Assembly: GCF_900177765.1 (NCBI RefSeq)
Contig: NZ_FXWI01000001.1
Coordinates: 744,001-808,000, forward strand
DNA from: Agreia sp. VKM Ac-1783
Lineage (GTDB): Bacteria > Actinomycetota > Actinomycetes > Actinomycetales > Microbacteriaceae
Direction: 5' to 3'
DNA: 64,000 bases
A program made the translations under genes and the position numbers. The notes under the pieces were generated by a model, which worked only from the letters and a program-made list of their open reading frames with translations, had not been told where the DNA came from and ran no database searches. This document shows positions 44,492 through 53,061 of the stretch, one piece after another; position 1 is the first letter of the stretch; the number at the start of each line of letters is the position of its first letter.

Positions 44492-45631
44492 CGCGACCGT
44501 GCCGAGGCCGTGGCGCAGTTCGCGAGTGAGCGACGCGACCACGGCCTTGAGGCTTCCACCGTTCTCTTCCGCGACACGCAACTGACGCTGGTAGCTGGCG
44601 CCGTGCTCGAGGATCAGGTTCACCTTGGCCAGTTCATCGACGCAGTCGAGCCGCTCGGCGACCGGCGCGAGTGTGACCAGCAGTTCTCGCACGTCGTCGG
44701 TGACCAATTTCTCTGAGCCCTGCGCATCCACGATGATCTCGGCGTCGAGACCGTAGCGCGCAGCGCGCCATTTGTTCTCGCGCACGTACCAGGGCTGCAG
44801 CGTCGGCAGGGTCTCGCCCGCGTCGAGCCGGTCTGACATGTGCTCGACGAGGCATTGGATGAGGGCCGCGACCGCGCCGATCTCCTCGGGGCTCGAGAGG
44901 CCGTCGCAGGCGCGCATCTCGAGCGTGCCCCACTGGGGCGACGGCCGGATGTCCCAGCGAACCTCGGTGTGGTCGTCGACGATGCCCGTGACCTTCATGT
45001 CGTCGACGTACGACTCGTACTGACTCCACTCGTCGAATTGGTAGGGGAGGCCCGCGGTCGGAAGTTGCTGGAACATGAGCGCACGGTTCGAGGCGTAGCC
45101 CGTCTTCTCGCCGGCCCAGAACGGGCTCGATGCAGAGAGAGCCTGCAGGTGCGGGTAGTAGTTGAGCAGGCCGTTGAGGAGAGGAAGAACCTTGTCGCGG
45201 CTCTCGACGCCGACGTGCACGTGGATGCCCCAGATCATCATGTTGCGGCCCCACCACTGGGTGCGGTCGATGAGCTTGTGGTACCGCTCCTTGTCGGTGA
45301 TCTGCTGGTCGAACCACTGGGCGAACGGATGGGTTCCCGCGCACATGAGCTCGACGTCGAGCGGATCGGTGATGGCGCGCACCTCGGCGAGCTGTCCCTG
45401 GAGGTCGTCGACCGCATCCGATACCCGTGTGTGCACGGCGGTGACGAGCTCGACGGTGTTCAGCAGCAGCTCTTCGGTGATGCGCGGATGATCCTGGCCG
45501 TCTGGTCCACGCAGAGACTGCAGCACATCGCCGGCGACGTTGACCAGGTCGCCTGAGCTCTGTTCGACGAGCGCGATCTCCCACTCGATACCGAGCGTGG
45601 AGCGTTCGGAGGGAGCGAACGAGATCTGCAT
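44486..45631 (-). CDS. YbdK-type carboxylate-amine ligase (glutamate-cysteine ligase 2 family)
   Basis: 381 residues. Signatures: T-L-G-I-E-W-E-I-A-L near residues 12-21, I-W-G-I-H-V-H-V-G-V, R-W-D-I-R-P-S-P-Q-W-G-T-L-E-M-R and R-E-N-K-W-R-A-A-R-Y-G. The family has weak gamma-glutamylcysteine ligase activity and varied roles in actinobacteria. GGAG upstream of the ATG supports the start. The last Pro codon and stop lie inside a REP hairpin arm, so the C-terminus was shaped by repeat insertion. Confidence 0.9.
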   Translation of the reverse strand: MQISFAPSERSTLGIEWEIALVEQSSGDLVNVAGDVLQSLRGPDGQDHPRITEELLLNTVELVTAVHTRVSDAVDDLQGQLAEVRAITDPLDVELMCAGTHPFAQWFDQQITDKERYHKLIDRTQWWGRNMMIWGIHVHVGVESRDKVLPLLNGLLNYYPHLQALSASSPFWAGEKTGYASNRALMFQQLPTAGLPYQFDEWSQYESYVDDMKVTGIVDDHTEVRWDIRPSPQWGTLEMRACDGLSSPEEIGAVAALIQCLVEHMSDRLDAGETLPTLQPWYVRENKWRAARYGLDAEIIVDAQGSEKLVTDDVRELLVTLAPVAERLDCVDELAKVNLILEHGASYQRQLRVAEENGGSLKAVVASLTRELRHGLGTVAP

Positions 45632-45671
45632 GTGCGGCTCCGATCGATAGCAGCGGGTCGCCTCATCCTGA

Positions 45672-45743
45672 CAGACTCGACGGATAGCGCTCAGGAATTA
45701 CGCGCACGAGGCGAATATCTGACAGAATGATCTGTCGAGTCTG
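45672..45743. promoter_or_regulatory. Inverted repeat upstream of rpsP
   Basis: CAGACTCGAC (45672-45681) and GTCGAGTCTG (45734-45743) are perfectly inverted, 52 bases apart. They lie in the 247-base divergent gap between the YbdK-type gene and rpsP. The rest of the gap holds a T-run (45788-45792), the TTGTGG-like -35 candidate at 45766 and a weak GGCAG/CTGCC pairing; no firm promoter could be assigned. Confidence 0.4.
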
Positions 45744-45878
45744 CCCGCCCGACCCTCTAATCAGGTTGTGGCAGAACCCTCGAGAACTTTTTACGCCGAG
45801 TGTGCACCCCACGCTCACGGCTGCCAGTTCACCCACATTTAGGCCCATCAGGGCCGAGAGAAAAACCTAGGAAGAATT

Positions 45879-46313
45879 GTGGCTGTAAAGATCCGTTTGA
45901 AGCGCATGGGCAAGATCCGTGCACCGTACTACCGCATCGTCGTCGCCGACTCGCGCACCAAGCGCGACGGTCGTGTCATCGAGGAGATCGGCCAGTACCA
46001 CCCCACCGAAGAGCCTTCGGTCATCAAGATCGAGTCCGAGCGTGCGCTGTACTGGCTCGGCGTCGGCGCTCAGCCGACCGAGCAGGTCGCCGCGCTGCTG
46101 AAGCTCACCGGTGACTGGGGCAAGTTCAAGGGCGACAAAGACGCGGTTTCGACCGTGCGCGTCAAGGAGCCCAAGGAGCCGTTCGTCGCCGACGAGAAGA
46201 AGAAGCCGGTTCTGAAACCCAAGGCTGAGGTCAAGGTCGAGGCTCCCGCAGCTCCCGCCGAAGAGGCACCGGCTGCCGACGAGGCTCCCGAGGCTGAAGC
46301 AGAGAAGGCCTAG
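45879..46313 (+). CDS. rpsP: Ribosomal protein S16
   Basis: 144 residues, GTG start with AGGAAG upstream. The first 80 residues are standard bS16 ([26 protein letters not shown]). The remaining C-terminal part is an extension rich in Lys, Glu, Ala and Pro, as in other actinobacteria. It opens the rpsP-khpA-rimM(-trmD) operon. Confidence 0.97.
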   Translation: MAVKIRLKRMGKIRAPYYRIVVADSRTKRDGRVIEEIGQYHPTEEPSVIKIESERALYWLGVGAQPTEQVAALLKLTGDWGKFKGDKDAVSTVRVKEPKEPFVADEKKKPVLKPKAEVKVEAPAAPAEEAPAADEAPEAEAEKA

Positions 46314-46315
46314 CC

Positions 46316-46552
46316 TTGCTCGCTCCTGCTCTCGAGCACCTGGTCAAGGGCATCGTCGACAAACCTGCCGACGTGCATGTCGTTGCGAAGAGCTCACCGC
46401 GCGGAGAGGTTCTCGAGGTGCGCGTGCACCCCGACGACCTCGGCCGCGTGATCGGTCGTGCGGGTCGCACGGCCAAGGCTCTCCGCACACTCGTCGCCGC
46501 GCTCGCTGATGGCAAGCGCGTTCGTGTAGACGTGGTGGATACCGATTTCTAA
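46316..46552 (+). CDS. khpA: KH-domain RNA-binding protein KhpA
   Basis: 78 residues, TTG start two bases after the rpsP stop, with GAAGG upstream. The single KH domain has the G-R-A-G loop in R-V-I-G-R-A-G-R-T-A-K-A. It is the usual KhpA/YlqC partner between rpsP and rimM and likely binds RNA with KhpB. Its stop overlaps the proposed rimM start region. Confidence 0.95.
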   Translation: MLAPALEHLVKGIVDKPADVHVVAKSSPRGEVLEVRVHPDDLGRVIGRAGRTAKALRTLVAALADGKRVRVDVVDTDF

Positions 46553-47150
46553 GAACGAGAAGCAGCAACTCCGGGTTGGTCGCCTCCTGAAAGCCCACGG
46601 GCTCAAGGGGGCGATCAAGCTGGAACTCTTCACCGATGACCCCGCACGACGCTTCGTGCCGGGCGCGGTGTTCACCCTCCAAGTGCCCACATCATCTCCG
46701 TGGCACGGCAAGACGCTCGAACTCATCGAGCTCAAGTGGTTCAACAGCCACGCCGTCGGATTCTTCAAGGGCGTGCCCGACCGCACCGCCGCCGAAGGCC
46801 TGGTCAAGGCGATCCTCTGGATCGACCAGGACTCCGACGAGCAGTCCGCCGAAGAAGACGCCTGGTTCGACCACCAGCTCGTCGGACTCGACGTGATCCG
46901 CGACGGCGAGAAGATCGGCGTCGTGCGCCAGGTCAACCACATGCCCGCTCAAGATCTGCTGGTCATCGAACAGGCATCCGGCGAGGTGCTGGTCCCGTTC
47001 GTCAAGGCGATCATTCCGGCGGTCGACATCGCGGCGGGAACGATGACCATCACGCCGCCTCCGGGCCTTCTCGAGGAGCTGCCGGAGTCGGACGACGACG
47101 AGGAGGCTCCCACAGAGGAGCCCTCGCCTGAGGACACCCCGGCCGAGTAG
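46545..47150 (+). CDS. rimM: Ribosome maturation factor RimM with ATT start
   Basis: 201 residues. N-terminal RimM domain: L-R-V-G-R-L-L-K-A-H-G-L-K-G-A-I-K-L near residues 9-26; the PRC-barrel domain includes G-V-V-R-Q-V-N-H and L-V-P-F-V-K-A-I-I-P. It assists 30S maturation by binding uS19. The reading frame opens after TAG at 46527 and contains no ATG, GTG or TTG before the conserved start of the domain. ATT at 46545, six bases after GGTGG and overlapping the khpA stop, is the best start. An acidic 30-residue tail ends the protein. Confidence 0.9.
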   Translation: MSKNEKQQLRVGRLLKAHGLKGAIKLELFTDDPARRFVPGAVFTLQVPTSSPWHGKTLELIELKWFNSHAVGFFKGVPDRTAAEGLVKAILWIDQDSDEQSAEEDAWFDHQLVGLDVIRDGEKIGVVRQVNHMPAQDLLVIEQASGEVLVPFVKAIIPAVDIAAGTMTITPPPGLLEELPESDDDEEAPTEEPSPEDTPAE

Positions 47151-47160
47151 CCGCTTCATC

Positions 47161-47229
47161 CGAACGGGCGGAGATTACGCACCACCGGCGCCCAGAGGCG
47201 TTTGGAGGGTGGAAATCTCCGCCCGTTCG
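47161..47229. repeat. Left hairpin element of AbiEi-DUF559 cassette
   Basis: CGAACGGGCGGAGATT (47161-47176) is repeated perfectly inverted as AATCTCCGCCCGTTCG (47214-47229). The inner part can pair further (CCACC with GGTGG, and GGCGCC with GGCGTT by wobble). It starts 10 bases after the rimM stop. The core GGGCGGAGATT recurs in the element at 48219. Confidence 0.85.
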
Positions 47230-47284
47230 TGTTTTCCACAGATAGCTTCGGCCGCCGTTTCCGGACTTCGGAAGCGGCGAGCAT

Positions 47285-48214
47285 GTGTTGATGCAAGCAC
47301 TTCTCGATGTCATCGGTGGCTATGGCGGTGTCGCCTCGCGCAGCGCTTTATCCGCTCACGGCTTCGCGGCTTCCGATTTGGCGAACGCAGTGAAGTCTGG
47401 CTTTCTCACGAACCCCCGACGCGGTTGGTATGCGGCCTCAGACGCCGACCCGGAACTGGTCGCGGCGGTTCGAGTGGGCGGGCATCTAACATGCGTGTCA
47501 GCGCTGAGGCGCAAAGGTGTCTGGTGCGTCGATGACCGGCTTCTGCATGTGTCCGTTGACGCACATGCAAGCCATCTCTCGGCGCCGCACGATAGAGCTG
47601 TCCGCCTGTCGAAACCGGCGAGCTATGGCGTTCGGCTGCATCGCGGCGCCGCCGTTCTGCAGGCTGGAGAGTTGGACCTGGCAGTCGACAGCGTTCCCGC
47701 GGCGCTGAGGCACCTCATCATCTGCCAGCCTCGAGAAGAGGTGATCGTCGCCCTCGACTCGGCGCTCAACAATCGCCTCGTCGGCATCTACCAGGTTCGG
47801 CGGATCATCGAATCGCTTCCCAAGAAATACCGTCGCTATCTTGAGCTCATCGATGCGACCGCGCAATCCGGGCTCGAGACCAAGGCGCGACTGCGTCTAC
47901 GAGCATTGGGCATTCCGCACCGCACACAAGTGCGCATCGGAACGGTTGGACGCGTCGACCTCCTCATCGGGGATCGATTCGTGGTCGAGCTGGATAGCAA
48001 GACCTGGCACACGAGCGCTCAGGCCTACGCTGAGGACCGCCGTCGTGACCTCGAGTTGATCGAACGGGGATATGTCGTCCTTCGCGTCACCTATGGCCAG
48101 GTCATGAATGAGTGGCCCTCCGTCGAACGGGCGATTCGCGCCGTTGTGCGGCGCAATGAGCACCGTTGGGCTGCCCGGCATCGAGTTGCCGGACTCATTC
48201 CATCCGACGACTAA
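47285..48214 (+). CDS. AbiEi-type HTH fused to DUF559 endonuclease-like domain
   Basis: 309 residues. The N-terminus (about 1-60) resembles the AbiEi antitoxin wing domain (G-G-V-A-S-R-S-A-L-S-A-H-G-F and N-P-R-R-G-W-Y-A). The C-terminal DUF559/Vsr-like part (about 205-300) has V-G-R-V-D-L-L-I-G-D-R-F-V-V-E-L-D-S-K-T-W-H, with D, E and K in PD-(D/E)xK spacing, then D-R-R-R-D and V-L-R-V-T-Y. No toxin gene of an AbiE pair is present. It lies inside the conserved rpsP-trmD operon, flanked by related hairpins, and its third positions look less G/C-rich than its neighbours. GTG 47285 or ATG 47291 could start it. Confidence 0.85.
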   Translation: MLMQALLDVIGGYGGVASRSALSAHGFAASDLANAVKSGFLTNPRRGWYAASDADPELVAAVRVGGHLTCVSALRRKGVWCVDDRLLHVSVDAHASHLSAPHDRAVRLSKPASYGVRLHRGAAVLQAGELDLAVDSVPAALRHLIICQPREEVIVALDSALNNRLVGIYQVRRIIESLPKKYRRYLELIDATAQSGLETKARLRLRALGIPHRTQVRIGTVGRVDLLIGDRFVVELDSKTWHTSAQAYAEDRRRDLELIERGYVVLRVTYGQVMNEWPSVERAIRAVVRRNEHRWAARHRVAGLIPSDD

Positions 48215-48218
48215 TTCT

Positions 48219-48279
48219 CGGGCGGAGATTTCGAGGGATCGTCCGTCATACGCCGACGATCCATCGAAATCTCCGTCCG
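48219..48279. repeat. Right hairpin element of AbiEi-DUF559 cassette
   Basis: A 25-base arm beginning CGGGCGGAGATTTCGAGG (48219-48243) is repeated inverted at 48255-48279 with 23 of 25 matches and an 11-base loop. It begins 5 bases after the stop of the gene and shares the core GGGCGGAGATT and AAATCTCCGYCCG with the left element. Confidence 0.85.
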
Positions 48280-48336
48280 ATACGCGGCTGACGCGCACTG
48301 CGCGACCCGGGCGCCCGCCGCAGCTAGGCTTTCAGG

Positions 48337-49068
48337 ATGCGTATCGACATCGTCTCGATCTTTCCGAGCTTCTTCGACGCGCTCGACATCTCCCTTCTCG
48401 GCAAGGCGCGGCAGTCCGGCCTCATCCAGCTCGGTGTGCACGATCTGCGCGACCACACTCACGACAGGCACCGCAAGGTCGACGACACCCCGTTCGGCGG
48501 CGGAGCGGGAATGGTCATGAAGCCCGAGCCGTGGGGCGAGGCGCTCGACGCGATCCTCGACGCCGAACCCGCCGCATCCGAGGCCCCGCTGGTGATCTTT
48601 CCCTCGCCGGCGGGCGAGGTGTTCACCCAGAAGATGGCGCGCGAGCTCTCGACGCGCGAGCACCTGGTGTTCGGATGCGGGCGGTACGAGGGCATCGATC
48701 AGCGCGTGTTCGACGACACGGCCGAGAGGGCCGAGGTTCGGCTGGTGAGCCTGGGCGACTACGTGCTGAACGGCGGTGAGGTCGCGGTCATGGCGATGAT
48801 CGAGGCGATCGGCCGGCTCATTCCGGGCGTGGTCGGAAACCCCGAGAGTCTGGTCGAGGAGTCCCACGAAGACGGCCTTCTCGAGTACCCGAGTTACACG
48901 AAGCCGGCGGAGTGGCGTGGCCGTGCGGTGCCGCCCGTGCTGCTCAGCGGCAACCACCGCCTCATCGCCGAGTGGCGTCGCGAGCAGCAGCTCGAACGCA
49001 CCGCGCGGGTCAGGCCAGATCTTCTACGAGTGAACGATCAGCCAGACGGCGACGCAGGACTCGCCTGA
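48337..49068 (+). CDS. trmD: tRNA (guanine37-N1)-methyltransferase TrmD
   Basis: 243 residues. SPOUT motifs: [42 protein letters not shown] and the trefoil-knot L-L-S-G-N-H. It methylates G37 of tRNAs to prevent frameshifting. TAGGCT six bases before the ATG provides its own promoter and leaderless start after the inserted cassette. The last 45 bases overlap the XRE-cupin gene on the other strand. Confidence 0.96.
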   Translation: MRIDIVSIFPSFFDALDISLLGKARQSGLIQLGVHDLRDHTHDRHRKVDDTPFGGGAGMVMKPEPWGEALDAILDAEPAASEAPLVIFPSPAGEVFTQKMARELSTREHLVFGCGRYEGIDQRVFDDTAERAEVRLVSLGDYVLNGGEVAVMAMIEAIGRLIPGVVGNPESLVEESHEDGLLEYPSYTKPAEWRGRAVPPVLLSGNHRLIAEWRREQQLERTARVRPDLLRVNDQPDGDAGLA

Positions 49069-49686
49069 CCGATTGCTGAGCCGGTGGGGCCTCGTCGCGG
49101 GAAACGTGATCGAGTCTCCGGCAGACAGGGTCACGTCTTCGCCCTCGAAGGTGATGGTGAGCGTGCCCGAGCTGATGCTGCCGATCTCGAAGCCGTCATG
49201 CCGGATCAGGTCGCCGTGGGCGCTACCGGTCGAGCCCGCGGGGTAGGTCGATTCGAAGATCTCGAGGCCGGGCACGGGGCCGGGGGAGAGTCTGCGGTAG
49301 ACCACGCCCGACTCGAGGTTCATGTCGGGCACGCGGCCGGCGCGTGAGATGACGTAGCCGTCACCCTCGACGGGCTCGTCGGCAAGGCCGGCGAGCCGGT
49401 CGCCGAGCGTCGCGGTGGTGGATGCCGCCGCCGATTCTGCGCCCGGGGCCTCGAAGGCGGCCGACAGGGGCACGCCGAGGGCGGTCACGATCGCGATCAG
49501 TCGGTTCACCGAGGGGACCATCACGCCGGTCTCGATCTGCGACACGGCGCTGGCCGAGATGTCGAGCGAGCGGGCGAGTGCTCGAAGCGAGAGTCCCGAT
49601 TGCATCCGGAGTTCGCGGAGCCTGCGCCCGAGGGACTCGTTCGCGCTGAGCGCCGCAGCGTCTCCGGACTCGAGCACGTTCTCCAC
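49024..49686 (-). CDS. XRE-family regulator with cupin domain
   Basis: 220 residues, GTG start. The N-terminal HTH is at about residues 20-75 ([20 protein letters not shown]). The C-terminal cupin is at about 145-215 ([23 protein letters not shown]). Such regulators often sense a small ligand and control adjacent transport genes. It is divergent from the NCS1 transporter, with palindromes in the gap. Confidence 0.87.
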   Translation of the reverse strand: MENVLESGDAAALSANESLGRRLRELRMQSGLSLRALARSLDISASAVSQIETGVMVPSVNRLIAIVTALGVPLSAAFEAPGAESAAASTTATLGDRLAGLADEPVEGDGYVISRAGRVPDMNLESGVVYRRLSPGPVPGLEIFESTYPAGSTGSAHGDLIRHDGFEIGSISSGTLTITFEGEDVTLSAGDSITFPATRPHRLSNRSGESCVAVWLIVHS

Positions 49687-49701
49687 TCGTCAATTGTCAC
49701 A

Positions 49702-49727
49702 TGCCTGTAACAGGCACGAAATCGTGC
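49702..49727. promoter_or_regulatory. Two adjoining palindromes between xre-cupin and NCS1 genes
   Basis: TGCCTG-TAA-CAGGCA (49702-49716) and GCACGA-AA-TCGTGC (49714-49727) are perfect inverted repeats sharing three bases. They lie just upstream of the XRE-cupin GTG and 145 bases from the transporter ATG, fitting operators for that regulator. Confidence 0.6.
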
Positions 49728-49871
49728 AAGACGTGTTAAGCAATAGCTTTATGAGCACTGACGGAGCCCTGGGGAGCTGCCGGTTAGGGAACGTGGATCG
49801 AATCGAACAATCCACCGACCACCACCCTCCAACCACACTGTCGCACCACTGATCAGAAACCGGAGAATTCC

Positions 49872-51422
49872 ATGACCGAGGTCATCAACCCCCACGGGGA
49901 GAAGCCCGGCGACGTGCTCGAGGCTGCCGGGCTGCCCACGGGCAGCGGCGTCGTCGAAGCGTTCCACGATCCACGCCTCAGCAATGAGGATCTCGCGCCG
50001 CTCAAGAAGCAGACCTGGAGCGCCTACAACTTCTTCGCCTTCTGGATGTCCGACGTGCACAGCGTCGGAGGCTACGTCACCGCGGGCAGCCTCTTCGCGC
50101 TCGGGCTCGCGAGCTGGCAGGTGCTCGTCTCTCTGCTCGTGGGGATCACCATCGTCTACTTCCTCTGCAACCTCGTCGCCAAGCCGAGTCAGCAGTCGGG
50201 CGTGCCCTATCCGGTGATCTCGCGCACCGTGTTCGGCGTCCTCGGCGCCAACATCCCCGCGATCATCCGCGGCCTGATCGCGGTGGCCTGGTACGGCATC
50301 CAGACCTATCTGGCCTCGGCCGCACTCGTCGTCGTCGCCCTCAAGCTCTGGCCCGACCTGGCAAGCATTGCGGATGCCGACACCGTCGGTTTCGCAGGCC
50401 TGTCGCTGCTGGGCTGGGTCGCGTTCCTCATTCTCTGGGTCGCTCAGGCCTTCGTGTTCTGGCGAGGAATGGAGTCGATCCGCAAGTTCATCGACTTCTG
50501 CGGCCCGGCGGTCTACGTCGTGATGATCATCCTCGCCATCTACCTCGTGTCGCAGGCGGGCTGGGAGAACATCGACCTGAACCTCGGTTCCGTGAAGTTC
50601 CAGGGCTGGGACGCCGTTCCCGTCATGCTCGGCGCCATCGCGCTGGTGGTGTCGTACTTCTCCGGCCCCATGTTGAACTTCGGCGACTTCTCGCGCTACG
50701 GCAAGTCGTTCAAGGCGGTCAAGCGTGGAAACCTCCTCGGCCTGCCGCTGAACTTCCTCGTGTTCTCGCTGCTCGTCGTGATCTGCGCGTCTGCAACGGT
50801 TCCGGTGTTCGGCACGTTGATCACCGACCCGATCGAGACCGTCGCCCGCATCGACAACGTCTACGCCATCATCCTCGGCGCTCTGACCTTCGCGATCGCG
50901 ACGGTAGGAATCAACATCGTGGCGAACTTCGTCTCACCGGCCTTCGACTTCTCGAACGTCGCTCCTCAGAAGATCTCCTGGCGCATGGGCGGCATGATCG
51001 CCGCCGTCGGAAGCGTTCTGATCACGCCGTGGAACCTGTACTCGAGCCCGGAGATCATCCACTACACGCTCGACACACTGGGTGCGTTCATCGGCCCGCT
51101 GTTCGGCGTATTGATCTGCGACTTCTACATCGTGCGCAAGCAGACGGTCTACGTCGACGACCTCTACACGATGAGCGAGAAAGGGCGCTACTGGTACAAG
51201 AGGGGCTTCAACCCGAACGCGGTCATCGCGACGTCAGTCGGAGCGGTTCTCGCGGCCAGCACGGTGTTCATCCCCGTTCTGCAGGGCGCGGCCTCGTATG
51301 CCTGGTTCATCGGCTGCGGAATCGGACTCGTCGTCTACTGGCTGGCCGAGAAGATCAGCCCCCAGGCGGCCCGCAGCATGCAGGCGGCCGAGGAGCATGA
51401 GACAGCCTCGGTCATCCAGTAA
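49872..51422 (+). CDS. NCS1-family nucleobase/hydantoin:cation symporter
   Basis: 516 residues with about twelve transmembrane helices. Family features: W-S-A-Y-N-F-F-A-F-W-M near residue 45, the amphipathic P-Y-P-V-I-S-R-T-V-F-G-V and N-F-G-D-F-S-R-Y-G. It resembles the Mhp1/PucI group importing hydantoins, allantoin, uracil or cytosine. CGGAGA before the ATG supports the start. The following racemase gene points to a hydantoin or allantoin-type substrate. Confidence 0.9.
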   Translation: MTEVINPHGEKPGDVLEAAGLPTGSGVVEAFHDPRLSNEDLAPLKKQTWSAYNFFAFWMSDVHSVGGYVTAGSLFALGLASWQVLVSLLVGITIVYFLCNLVAKPSQQSGVPYPVISRTVFGVLGANIPAIIRGLIAVAWYGIQTYLASAALVVVALKLWPDLASIADADTVGFAGLSLLGWVAFLILWVAQAFVFWRGMESIRKFIDFCGPAVYVVMIILAIYLVSQAGWENIDLNLGSVKFQGWDAVPVMLGAIALVVSYFSGPMLNFGDFSRYGKSFKAVKRGNLLGLPLNFLVFSLLVVICASATVPVFGTLITDPIETVARIDNVYAIILGALTFAIATVGINIVANFVSPAFDFSNVAPQKISWRMGGMIAAVGSVLITPWNLYSSPEIIHYTLDTLGAFIGPLFGVLICDFYIVRKQTVYVDDLYTMSEKGRYWYKRGFNPNAVIATSVGAVLAASTVFIPVLQGAASYAWFIGCGIGLVVYWLAEKISPQAARSMQAAEEHETASVIQ

Positions 51423-51457
51423 CTCCCTTCACCGCACCATCGAACGGACACGCACTC

Positions 51458-52195
51458 GTGCACATCACCGTGATCAACCCGAACACCACCCGGGCCATGA
51501 CCGACATGATCGGATCGTGTGCCCGGGGGGTGGCCGGGCCCGGAACGCGCATCAGCGCCGTGAACCCGTCGATGGGCCCGGCGTCGATCGAGAGTCACTA
51601 CGACGAGGCGCTCTCGGTTCCTGGTCTGCTTCACGAGATCGCCGAGGGTGAGCGCGCGGGGTCTGACGGGTATGTCATCGCCTGCTTCGGCGACCCGGGG
51701 CTGGATGCCGCTCGCGAGCTCGCGGGCGGCCCGGTCGTCGGGATCGCTGAAGCGGCGATGCACGCCGCCACGCTGGTGGGTCGGAGCTTCAGCGTCGTCA
51801 CGTCGCTGTCGCGAACGGTGGGGCGAGCCCAGGATCTGGTTCGCCACTACGGCTTCGCTGATCGCTGCGTGGGCGTCTACGCCTGCGACATCCCCGTGCT
51901 CGCTCTCGACGACCCCGCGACCGGTGCCGCGCAGGTGATCATCGATCTGTGCAGGCAGACCGTCGAGCGAGACAAGGCCGATTCGATCGTGCTCGGATGC
52001 GCGGGGATGGCCGATCTGTGCAGCTATATCTCGGGCGAGGTCGGCGTTCCCGTCATCGACGGGGTGAGCGCGGCCACCAAGCTCGTGGAGTCGCTCGTCA
52101 CGCTCGGCTACTCCACCTCCAGACGCGACGAATTCGCTCGTCCGCTTCCGAAGTCGTACGTCGGAGGGCTCGCGGCTTTCGAACTCGTCGACTAA
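51458..52195 (+). CDS. Asp/Glu/hydantoin racemase family protein
   Basis: 245 residues, GTG start 35 bases after the transporter stop. I-N-P-N-T-T-R-A-M-T at the N-terminus and the two catalytic Cys (Cys76 in I-A-C-F-G-D-P-G and Cys181 in L-G-C-A-G-M-A-D-L) define the hydantoin/Asp-Glu racemase superfamily. It probably racemises 5-substituted hydantoins or allantoin imported by the adjacent NCS1 protein. No hydantoinase or allantoinase is encoded near it. Confidence 0.9.
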   Translation: MHITVINPNTTRAMTDMIGSCARGVAGPGTRISAVNPSMGPASIESHYDEALSVPGLLHEIAEGERAGSDGYVIACFGDPGLDAARELAGGPVVGIAEAAMHAATLVGRSFSVVTSLSRTVGRAQDLVRHYGFADRCVGVYACDIPVLALDDPATGAAQVIIDLCRQTVERDKADSIVLGCAGMADLCSYISGEVGVPVIDGVSAATKLVESLVTLGYSTSRRDEFARPLPKSYVGGLAAFELVD

Positions 52196-52209
52196 GCAGA
52201 CGTGGGCGG

Positions 52210-52977
52210 CTAGGAGCGAGCGGTCAGAATGAGCGGGCCGTCTTCCGTGATGGCGACAGTGTGCTCGGAGTGCGCGCCCCGTGATCCGTCGGCGCTGCGG
52301 AGGGTCCAGCCGTCTTTGTCGGTGACGATCTTGTCGGTCGACTCGAGGAACCACGGCTCGATCGCGATGACCAGGCCGGCGCGCAGGGGAAGACCACGAT
52401 TGGGTCGACCGCTGTTCGGAACGTGTGGGTCGCCGTGCATCGTGCGGCCCACTCCGTGACCGCCGAAGTCGGTGTTCACGAGATATCCGGCTTCCGCAGC
52501 GATCTGTCCGATCGCCGCGGAGATGTCGCCGAGCCGTCCTCCCGGCCGGGCAGCCGCGATGCCGGCTTCCAGCGCTCGTTCTGTCGTCTCGATGACCCGC
52601 AGATCTTCGGCGCGAGGCGTTCCCACCACGATCGACACCGCCGAGTCGGCCACCCAGCCGTCGACGGATGCCGCAAAGTCGAGACTCAGCAGGTCGCCGT
52701 CGCGGAGCACGTAGTCATGGGGGAGGCCGTGCAGCACGGCGTCATTGACTGATGTGCAGAGCACCTTGCCGAAGGGGCTGGCGCCGAACGACGGGTGGTA
52801 GTCGATGTAGCACGACTCGGCTCCACGCGACCGGATCATCTCGTGCGCGATCGCATCGAGCTTCAACAGGTTCATGCCGACGGCGGCCCTGGACTTCAGC
52901 TCGGTGAGCACGTCGGCGACGAAGCGCCCCGCAGCCCGCATCTCGTCGATTTCTGTGGGCGTGCGCAACTCGATCAT
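52210..52977 (-). CDS. map: Type I methionine aminopeptidase
   Basis: 255 residues. Metal ligands are visible in L-D-F-A-A-S-V-D-G-W-V-A-D, G-G-H-G-V-G, I-E-P-W-F and S-E-H-T-V-A-I. The M-I-E-L-R-T-P-T-E-I start is usual for the family. CAGAAT six bases before the ATG suggests a leaderless mRNA. It stands between the hydantoin racemase and a small membrane gene and is not in its more common place near secY/adk. Confidence 0.93.
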   Translation of the reverse strand: MIELRTPTEIDEMRAAGRFVADVLTELKSRAAVGMNLLKLDAIAHEMIRSRGAESCYIDYHPSFGASPFGKVLCTSVNDAVLHGLPHDYVLRDGDLLSLDFAASVDGWVADSAVSIVVGTPRAEDLRVIETTERALEAGIAAARPGGRLGDISAAIGQIAAEAGYLVNTDFGGHGVGRTMHGDPHVPNSGRPNRGLPLRAGLVIAIEPWFLESTDKIVTDKDGWTLRSADGSRGAHSEHTVAITEDGPLILTARS

Positions 52978-53061
52978 GTCTCTATTCTGCCCGCTCTCGT
53001 GTTCGCCCGAGGCGCACATGATCCCAGCCAATTCCCGAGCTGCCGCGCCTAGCCTGAAGAG

